Shown in pieces: positions 56,560 to 64,000 of a stretch of 64,000 bases of DNA. The stretch is taken from contig NC_080064.1 of the NCBI RefSeq assembly GCF_949987535.1, forward strand, positions 45,837,937-45,901,936, in the 5' to 3' direction. Numbering within the stretch: the stretch's first letter is position 1; every line of letters begins with the position of its first letter. The notes beneath the pieces are model-generated. The model saw only the letters and a list, made by a program, of their open reading frames with translations, was not told the DNA's origin and made no database searches. A program made the position numbers and the translations under genes. Origin of the DNA: Balaenoptera acutorostrata. Its lineage: Eukaryota; Chordata; Mammalia; Artiodactyla; Balaenopteridae.

Positions 56560-57934
56560 GCCCAACGCCAGCCCAGGCCTCTGCCAGGTGGGCAGAGGGG
56601 CCTCCAGAGCCTCCAGCCCACCCTCTGGGCTGGCTCCCCCATTCTCCCCAGGCCTCGGGCCCTTAGGAAACCTCTGGTGGAGGAAGACACCCCAATGCAG
56701 CCACAGTGCACACAGGGGTTCTCTCTTCTCTCTCACCAGGCATGTACTCCACACTCTCCTGTCCACACAGGCTCCCCAAATACCCCAAACCCGACAGCCC
56801 TGCAAGAACATGCTCGGCAGAGCCAGGAGGGATCTAAGGGATCACCACTTCCGGTCCCGTCTAGTGATGCGCACACACACATGGGAACACCCCTGTACAT
56901 GAACACATGTAGCTGTCTCCTGCCGTCAAGTGCCCCTCCCCTCGCTTCCCTCTCAACCTCCCTTTCTCCACGACCCCCTCACCGCCCTTTGGTGGGGATC
57001 AAATGAAACGCTGGAGGATATGGGGTTTCATAGAGCGAAGCAGGTCGGGCACACATGAGAGTGCAGTGGGGGTAATGTTAGACACACACATATATTTCCA
57101 AACACACCTGCACACGCAGCAACATGCAGCCTCTCGCACCTGTGACCCAGCCACACGCGAGGGAAATCCTGTCCAGCCGCACGTGTGAAGGCCGGCACAG
57201 GGACTCATGCACACAAAGTCACCTGCTGCTCAGAACTGCAGGCCTGGTCTGGACACCCAACACCCAGCGGGCCCCTCCCTTCCAGGGTCCCTTTCAGCTT
57301 TGAAACAGAGTTGGCAAAGAGAGCCATTGTCCAGGCAGGGTTTCCCCAAACCTCCAGACAAGCCCCCAGCCAGCCTCAGTTTCAGCTCTGGATGGACGTG
57401 TGCTCTTGAGACCTGTCCCCCACCGCCAGCCCTTGTTCTAGCTCCCTCCACTGGCTGTGTGACCTCAGGCAAGGCTTTCCCCTCTCTGGTCCCTCCTCTG
57501 TTCCCTGAGACTGGATTGCCCTCTACAGACCTTAAAGGGGCTTGGGGGTCCTGGTGAGAAACTTGGGCAGTGAGGGACACATTGCTCTGGAGGGTCCCAT
57601 CCACCTAAATCGGAACTCCCTTTCCACCTCTGACTCTGGGTGACCTTGGGTACGCTCTCCAGTGGTGACACTGTGAGTAAGGGGTCTGGCACACGGCCTG
57701 GTACGCCAGAGGCAGATGGGAAATCTTTGCTTCCTTCATGATAGGGAAGCATCATTTTGTGCTGGGGATTGTGTGGACAGGGACGACTGTAAAGAAAGCA
57801 TTTCCACAACCCTGACAGAACTAGAGTTGCCTAAGGACAGGGAGCTGCAACCCAAGGAGAAGTGGGTGAGAGACTCAGAGCCCACCTGAGCATGGGGCTG
57901 TGGCCTGGGCGTCCATGTTGTGTGCGTCCATATC
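56560..57934. other. Intergenic, GC-rich, no gene seen
   Basis: Many overlapping open frames on both strands, the usual effect of GC-rich non-coding DNA. Short CA-rich runs at 57080-57120. Small MIR-like scraps at 57440-57500 and 57620-57660. Confidence 0.4.
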
Positions 57935-57935
57935 T

Positions 57936-57966
<31 letters not shown>

Positions 57967-57980
57967 CGCACACGTGTGCA
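57935..57980 (+). repeat. (TG)n microsatellite
   Basis: About 15 TG units, followed by an alternating cgcacacgtgtgca segment. Confidence 0.95.
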
Positions 57981-58029
57981 GGAGGACATCTCTCCACATG
58001 CCTGAGAGCATGTGCAAAATTTCTCCGAT

Positions 58030-58262
58030 GAGCCTGTGGCTTGGGTTTGAATTCCAGAGATACTTCTGGGCTTTGTGACTTTGCCCAAGTTACTTCACCT
58101 CTCTGTGCCTCTGGTTCCTCATTTATAAAATGGAGATTATTATGATAATACAATTTCAATGCTAGCACAGGCCTCAAGGGATTAAAGAGAGGATACGTGT
58201 AGAAAGCAGTTAGCCAAGCACCTGGTGGTGCACAGTAGGTGTTCAAAAAGCTGTTAGCTGCT
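58030..58262 (+). repeat. MIR SINE, near full length
   Basis: Phrases gcttgggtttgaattccaga, acttcacctctctgtgcctc and gcacagtaggtgttcaaaaa. Confidence 0.78.
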
Positions 58263-58289
58263 ATTTCATATGCAGCCCCAGCACTGTGG

Positions 58290-58445
58290 ACTCATTCATT
58301 TATTCTTTTTTATTCATTCACTTACTCCATCTCTATGCCAGGCCAGCCCTGTGCTGGAGGCTGAGGACACAGAGATGAACTGGACAGGGTCCTTGACCTC
58401 CAGGAACTTCCAGAATGACGGGGGAGACAGATCTGAACACTGACA
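58290..58445 (-). repeat. L2 LINE 3' end, antisense
   Basis: Phrases cattcatttattcttttt, atgccaggccagccctgtgc and ggaggctgaggacacagaga. Confidence 0.7.
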
Positions 58446-58589
58446 GTGACAGCAAAGCAGATGTTGAGAGAGGCAGCTGGAGACAAAGGAAGGGAGAAGG
58501 GGGCCCCTGGGATGGAGGGAGAGCACCTCCCACATCCCCACACCCCCTGTGCACCAGCCCCCTTGGAATACTCCCTGTTCTGGAACTGT

Positions 58590-58740
58590 CCACCTGCTTT
58601 CCTACCTCCAGGCCTTTGCTCGCTCTGTTCCCTCTGCTCAGAAATCCCTTCCCCCGTTCTGCCTGGTGACTGCTGTGCGTCTTTGAAGGACTCGGCCTCA
58701 GTGGCACCTCCTCTGTCCCACTCAGACCAAATGCCTCCTG
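58590..58740 (+). repeat. L2 LINE fragment
   Basis: Phrases ccaggcctttgctcgctctg and ccctctgctcagaaatccct. Confidence 0.6.
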
Positions 58741-58809
58741 GCTTTACCCACCACCCTCATCAGGGACGAGCCATCTGGTCGATGTGTGGGCAGCAGGTGC
58801 AGCCTCCTG

Positions 58810-59330
58810 AGGCTGCTTGTTTCTAACCTTAGATCTGTCATCAACTCTCAGTGTGACCTTGAGCACATCGCTTCACCTCTCAGGCCTCAGGTTCCCCCTC
58901 TGCAAAATGGGCAACACCTTGGGACTTCCCTGGTGGCGCAGAGGTTAAGAATCCGCCTGCCAATGCAGGGGACACGGGTTCGAGCCCTGGTCTGGGAAGA
59001 TCCCACATGCCGCAGAGCAACTAAGTCCGTGCGCCACAACTACTGAGCCTGCGCTCTAGAGCCCACGAGCCACAACTACTGAAGCCCGCACGCCTGGAGC
59101 CCGTGCTCCGCAACAAGAGGAGCCACTGCAATGAGAAGCCCGCACACCACAACGAAGAGTAGACCCTGCTCGCTGCAACTAGAGAAAGCCCGTACGCAGC
59201 CAAAAATAAATAAATAAATAAATAAAATTTTTTAAAAATGGGCAACACCTCCTTCTCAGGACAGGTGTGAGGATCAAAAAGACAGAATATTTGGAGAAAG
59301 CACTTTGCAAACTGTAAAATGCTGGGCACC
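58810..59330 (+). repeat. MIR SINE split by a CHR SINE
   Basis: Left part 58810-58919 (agtgtgaccttgagcacatc, cctctgcaaaatgggcaaca), right part 59235-59330 (ctcaggacaggtgtgaggat). Confidence 0.72.
58920..59234 (+). mobile_element. CHR-type SINE
   Basis: Head gggacttccctggtggcgca with gggttcgagccctgg, and body to cgtacgcagccaaaaataaa. Perfect 16-base duplication aaaatgggcaacacct at 58904-58919 and 59235-59250. Confidence 0.93.
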
Positions 59331-59624
59331 CATCCAGGGGAGTTTTTATCCAAACAGCTTCCTTCCCTCTCCTGGGTGTGAGCCAGAAGGTGTGTACACC
59401 CCATAGGCTTGGTCTGTGACTACCTGCAGCTCAGGTGTGGGGAAGTTTCTGTTTGGGGTTTGTTTGTGTTTGATTTCAAAGACAGGGAAACTCCCTCACC
59501 CAGGTGATATGGGTGGGGCCTGGTCAACAGAGTTGCCAGGGGAATCCCAGGGGTTGGGGGCCCTGATCAACCCCCACGGTGATCAGGTGGAAACTCACCC
59601 CCCAGGAAGGAGAAGGGTCATGAG

Positions 59625-59725
59625 ATTGCACTGCAGGGATAGAGTGTCCCTTGGAGTCAGGCGACCTGGGTATGATTCTGGCTCCTCAGGGTAACCTTAG
59701 GCCAATCGCCTTCTCTCTGGGCTTC
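59625..59725 (+). repeat. MIR SINE, 5' half
   Basis: Phrases cttggagtcaggcgacctgg and atgattctggctcctcaggg. Confidence 0.6.
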
Positions 59726-59889
59726 GACTATAAAGCCAGTGCACAGGCTTTATGATTTGGGGAGCCCTTTATACTCCATGGAGTCTGGCAGCACCAAATG
59801 GGGACCAAGAGCTGACGTGGCCACCCAAGATCCCCCAGGCCTTGGCCTTGCTGTGTGGGAAGAATTTCGACATCCAGGTGTTGTCCCCA

Positions 59890-60260
59890 CCTGCCTTTCT
59901 GGCCTTGTCACCTCCATTCTCTGCTCCCACTCTGTGCTGTCCCACCTGGTGAACTTGGGGTTCCCTCGAGGCTCCCAAATCTCTGATCTACAGCCGTGCC
60001 CTGCCTGAAATGCCCTTTCTCCCCTTTCACCTGTTTAACGCCTCCTCATCCCCCAGGACCCTGCCCAGGCATCACTGCCTTAAGGGGACCCTCCCTGCTT
60101 CCAGGCAGTGTTGGGGCTCCTCTTCTGGCCCCAGTGCTCACCTGCTTTGTGTCACTGTTGGTTTAGGAGCAGATTACCCACACCACTCACATCGCCCTGT
60201 CTCCCCAGCACCCGTAAGTTCAGGGCCAGGCACCCAAAGGCATGAATAAATACCCCTGAA
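59890..60260 (+). repeat. L2 LINE fragment
   Basis: Phrases cctgcctgaaatgccctttc, ttaacgcctcctcatccccc and agggccaggcacccaaaggc. Confidence 0.6.
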
Positions 60261-60334
60261 GTGTCCTCTTGGCACAAACAGCAGGAGGACCATCTGGGAG
60301 AATCCATATGGTTTTGGTTTCGTGGAAAGATCCC

Positions 60335-60460
60335 CAGAAGGAGCTGGGCTCAAGTTCCCCCTCCACCACTTACCAGTCAGGTGGTCTTTGGTAAGCTCCT
60401 CAGCGTCGCTGAGCCTCAGCTTTCTCATCTGTAAAGTGGGATAGTCATGAAGAATAGGGT
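60335..60460 (+). repeat. MIR SINE
   Basis: Phrases ccctccaccacttaccagtc and agctttctcatctgtaaagt. Confidence 0.7.
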
Positions 60461-61054
60461 GGGTGAAGCACCCATGTCCCTGGGGGGCTCAGTGAGCAGG
60501 AGCAATTGCTACTATGTCTGCATTTCTGCAGCAACTCTGAAAGACATGGCGTCCAGGCTCTTTGCAGTGCAGCCCCCAGAGCTGCAGCCAGGGATGTTCA
60601 GTGTAGCTGTGGGGTCCAGGCCCAGGTGGAGCCAGGGTGCTGAGATCGCCGGAGCGGCCTTCTCAGAGCCTGGGTGGGCTTGGAGGAAGCCAGCAGAGGG
60701 CAGTGAGCCCACTAATTTTCCAGGAGGGAGGCCAGCTGGGGCTTCGTTGACTTTGGAGGGGAATGTAGAGTGGCCCTGGGAGGCGCTGAGGCTCAGTGTC
60801 CAGGACAGCTGGGCCTGGCTTCGGGCACTGTGTGTTCCGGGGTCTGCAGGGACAGAACAGCAGGCCAGGGTAGCCAAGGGCTCCTGGAAGGCTCCACCGG
60901 GAGCAGCCTTTGACAAGGCACCCATGATGGGGCAGCAGTTTGTCAGGGCCTCTCTGGGACCTCAGGAGCCCCAAATCATTTTGCAGCTTCAGGCTGGGAC
61001 TGGTCAATACTTACCGAGTTCGTGCTCTGCGTTAGGCACTGTGCCCCAAAGTGT
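60461..61054. other. Intergenic GC-rich block, long spurious open frame
   Basis: An open frame of 208 codons (60447-61073, +) begins in MIR sequence, and opposite-strand frames of 114-137 codons cover the same DNA. No domain or splice sites. Confidence 0.4.
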
Positions 61055-61790
61055 TAGTGCTGCTGGACTCTGAAATCAGAACTCCTGATTTGAGGCCTGG
61101 CAGCACCACTAACTAGTGATACGACTGTGGGTAAGACACGCACCCTCTCTGTCCAACCTCCTCTCCTGTGAGGCCTAAACAAGCTGATCCACGTGACGTG
61201 TCTAGAACAATTCCTGCTGTCAGTATTAGCCTTCACCTAACGAGAGCTACAAGCTGTGACCTCAAACAAGTTACTCAACTTCTCAGTGCCTCAGTTTCCT
61301 CATCTGTGGAATGGGTCTCATAACAGTACTCATGCCTCATAGCATTATTATAAGGATCAAAGGGACTAATTTATGGAAAGTGCTTAGATTCTTAGAAGAA
61401 CATCAAGCACAAAATGTTCAGTATTAATATCTAAAATGTATTTTGTCGGAGCTACAAGCGTGAGTTACAGTTGTTATCTGTTTTTCTCATTGACTCTCCT
61501 CACCTGCTCTACTGTAAGGTCTGGGCTCTGCAGACAGACCTAGTGCCTGGGTTTCAATCCTGCCTCCACTGTTTCTTTGAGGAAATAATAATAATAGTTA
61601 CTGTTTAGAGAATTAAAGGAGAAAGTAAATGCAAAAAAAAATCTAGAAAAATGCCTGGCATAGAGTAAACTTCAAAAAATGCTTCTACTATGATTCCCAA
61701 TTCACAGATGAGGAAATTGAGATTTGGAGAGGTTATGGAAGCTAGTGGCAGAGCCAAGATGGGAACCCCACTCCCAAGCCCAACTCCTGA
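61055..61790 (+). repeat. Cluster of four MIR pieces
   Basis: MIR sequence at about 61055-61235, 61245-61430, 61520-61695 and 61697-61790, all on the + strand (phrases caagttactcaacttctcag and ttcacagatgaggaaattga). They may be separate insertions or one duplicated MIR. Confidence 0.65.
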
Positions 61791-62400
61791 CACCACCTGT
61801 GCCTCATTCCTCTCTGGACACCAGCGCCTTGGCCCAGGTCCTGGCTTGTGGTGGGTGCTGGGGAAGTGCCTCTTGAAGGGGACCCAGAGAACTGGTGGAT
61901 GGACAAACCGAGGTTACTTGGCCAGGAAGCGGCAGAGACAGACATGAATCTAGGGTTCAACTCACGGTGCTAAGCTGGTTTACTCCCCAGCAACGTGCGT
62001 GGTGCCAACAGATTTAAGAGCCTTTCTACGTGGTGGGCTGTGTCCCAGGAGAAGACATCAATGACAGCTAAGAGCGGCCACGTGGCCGTCTTGGTCCAGT
62101 GGGTTTCATTCTGAAGCCAAGGACACAGGGGCTGCTTCCATCATTGTTCTGAGAGAAGCAGCTGGTGTCATCCAGGTGCCCTAAATAATAACTTCCCAGC
62201 TTGCCTTTCCAGCTTCGCCCCCCCCCAGCATCCCTCCCAGCCCCTGCCCCCCGCACCCTTCCTGTCTCCCAGTCATGATGTGCTCTTTCGTGCCTCTTGT
62301 GTTAGCACATGCAGTTCCCTGTGCCTGCATGCCATTCCTCCTCCTCCGCCTGTTGAGCCTCCTGGCGCCAGGAGTCTCTCTGGGCTCCTCTAGCACTTAC
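61791..62400. other. Intergenic, no gene seen
   Basis: GC-rich. A C-run at 62218-62226 and weak MIR wording at 61895-61965. Confidence 0.35.
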
Positions 62401-62519
62401 ACAAGTTGAGTCAGTAATTTTAACCCTGTCTTGTTCCCAAAAGGCTTTGAGAGGAAAGTACTTTGCTTATTTCTGTGCTAGTCTCCATTTGTGGCTCCAG
62501 ATCCACTGTCACTCTTCTC

Positions 62520-62835
62520 CACGCTTCTCTGTGCCCCTCCCTCTGGGTTCAGCCAATGAGGAGCCCCCCGCCTCCCCGGAAGACTAGAGGGCAGGAGGAG
62601 CCAGGGGTCCCCTGGCTGGCTGTGTCCCTCCAAGCACAAGTCTCCTCTCCTCACCTTTCAAGCCAGAGGACAGTAAGGACCCCACTGTTAACTAGTCCCA
62701 GGTTCTGCACACTCCCCTGTGGTTTCTCTGCACCCTGCATGCACATTTGTAAACAGCCCCTTTATTAAACTCGCTTCAGACTCCTGAATTCAGTGGGCTA
62801 TCTGCTGGTTCCTGCCAACCCTGACTGACATAGCT
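62520..62835 (+). repeat. LTR-like old repeat, family uncertain
   Basis: Phrases cagccaatgaggagcccccc, cagcccctttattaaactcg and tgccaaccctgactgacata give the order CAAT-like box, polyadenylation region (ATTAAA), then a CTGACTGATA-type end. Confidence 0.45.
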
Positions 62836-62859
62836 GATACAGTCCCTTTGAGCACTGTG

Positions 62860-62960
62860 TGCCTTACAGCTGGCTCGTCCCCCCACATGTGAGCTCCTGA
62901 AGGGAGGGGTCGTGTCTGAGCCAGTCTTCATCTCCGTGCACAGGTCCAGTACCCAGAAGA
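62860..62960 (+). repeat. L2 LINE 3' end, short
   Basis: Phrases tgtgagctcctgaagggagg and cagtcttcatctccgtgcac. Confidence 0.55.
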
Positions 62961-63044
62961 CATGGGAAGTGTCCTTGACTCAGAAAGCACCAAAGTACCA
63001 GTACTGCCACACACGTGGGGTTGAATGAAGGGAGTTGCGTGAAA

Positions 63045-63460
63045 TCGTCCATTCATTCACTTGTTTGTTCGTTCATTCAACCACAAGTGCTCACTGAAGG
63101 CCACGCGTACCAGGCTCAGAGGAAGACAGACTTCACGGAGCTGGCGTTGCACTGAGGGAAGCGGGCGTAGACAGGCAACAGCAAGCACAGTCCTTACACC
63201 ATTTCAGGTGACAGTTCATTCTGTGAAGGAGACAAAGCAAAGCAAAGGGGTACAAAGTGATGGGGTGGAGGTGCAGTTTTAGACACGTGGTTGGGGGCCC
63301 ACTGGGCAGAGAAGGATGTGCAGGAGCCAGGTCAGGGGACGCTCGGTGCAAGGACATTCCACACAGAGGGACCAGGAGCGAGCAACGCTGGGGGTGGGAA
63401 CGACCTCGGTCTATTGACGAACAGCAGGGAAGCCGGGAGGCCAGGGCAGGTTGGGTGCAG
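63045..63460 (-). repeat. L2 LINE fragment, antisense
   Basis: Phrases cattcattcacttgtttg, cgtaccaggctcagaggaag and gacattccacacagagggac in reversed-L2 order. Confidence 0.7.
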
Positions 63461-63604
63461 GGGAGACTCCTAGGAGTGGGTGGGAACTTGCTTTCTTGTA
63501 AGGCCCTTCCAGCTCTGGGATGTGAGAAGAGCCCAGGGCCGGCCAGCAACCACCTCCTGAATGGTCCAGGAGGAGGCCCCATGTGGGGCACACTCCCTTG
63601 TTCT

Positions 63605-63745
63605 CTCAGTCCTCACAATGACCTCATGAGGAGGGTTTTTCTACCCCCATTCCACACATGAAGAAACTGAAGTTCAGAGAGGTTAAGCAACTTGCCCAAG
63701 GTCACATAGAGAAAGAACTGGAAAGGAACCCAGGTCTGCCTGACC
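63605..63745 (+). repeat. MIR SINE, 3' half
   Basis: Phrases acatgaagaaactgaagttc, gaggttaagcaacttgccca and ggaacccaggtctgcc. Confidence 0.78.
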
Positions 63746-64000
63746 TGCAGGCCAGGAGAGGTTTTCCCAGGACCAGCACAGCCATTTGCCAAGGGCTTCC
63801 TCGTCAATAACATTGGCCCTACAGGGACAGGCTGGCAGGAGGAACCAAAGCTCCAGGCTGGGGGAGGCAAATCCCAAAGCCATACGCCAATAGAGAGGGA
63901 CCTGGGGTCTAAGCCTGGCTTTTTCCACAGCCCCCTACCCTCTGAAAAGGGGAAATGGTAGGTGAGCAGGAAAGCAGCCCCATGCCTGCCCCCTCCACCC
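63746..64000. other. Window end, no gene seen
   Basis: GC-rich, with minus-strand open frames that have no exon signals. Confidence 0.4.

Noticed and set aside
56325..57604. Dense overlapping open frames on both strands
   Set aside because: Six-frame openness from high GC content. No consistent frame, and no match to CDCP2 or any other gene that I know.
60447..61073. 208-codon open frame on the + strand
   Set aside because: It starts in MIR sequence, has equally long frames on the opposite strand, and shows no domain, splice site or start context. Expected in GC-rich DNA.

Overview
The window is mammalian nuclear DNA from a cetacean or a close relative (Whippomorpha). The main evidence is 16 tRNA-derived SINEs of the CHR type (5' head ggacttccctggtgg or gggcttccctggtggcgc, many with the ~300-base CHR-2 body). 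It also has artiodactyl-type L1 elements and no ruminant BovB or Bov-tA sequence. This assignment is recognition by eye, not a database search.

Only one protein-coding gene is supported: the last two coding exons of TCEANC2 (a TFIIS-like transcription elongation factor), + strand, at 12641-12834 and 20952-21140. An 8.1 kb intron separates them. The 3' UTR has a polyadenylation signal at 21960-21965. The 12.6 kb to the left is read as upstream intron; I did not find earlier coding exons there. To the right, about 42 kb holds no coding exon that I can defend.

Layout. 1-12640: TCEANC2 intron with old L2, MIR, MaLR-like and L1 pieces and three CHR SINEs. 12641-22000: the TCEANC2 3' end, with a nested SINE/SINE/L1 insertion in the intron. 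22000-28800: dense L1 and SINE nesting, including a three-level nest at 24474-26447. 28795-32497: a decayed ERV-L type endogenous retrovirus with a 3' LTR. 32876-38711: a nearly full-length but broken L1. 38800-47280: fossil DNA transposons, L1 3' UTR, L2 and MIR. 47744-48398: an L1 3' end carrying about 540 bases of foreign sequence within one target-site duplication, best read as a 3' transduction. 48400-64000: L2 and MIR rich, increasingly GC-rich intergenic DNA, with one young truncated L1 at 53559-55212 and one CHR SINE at 58920-59234.

Nothing looks like a new biological system. The most informative structures are the record of nested retrotransposition: target-site duplications can be read by eye at many insertions and give the order of events. 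Repeat family names are from consensus recognition; boundaries without a target-site duplication are good to roughly 20-50 bases.
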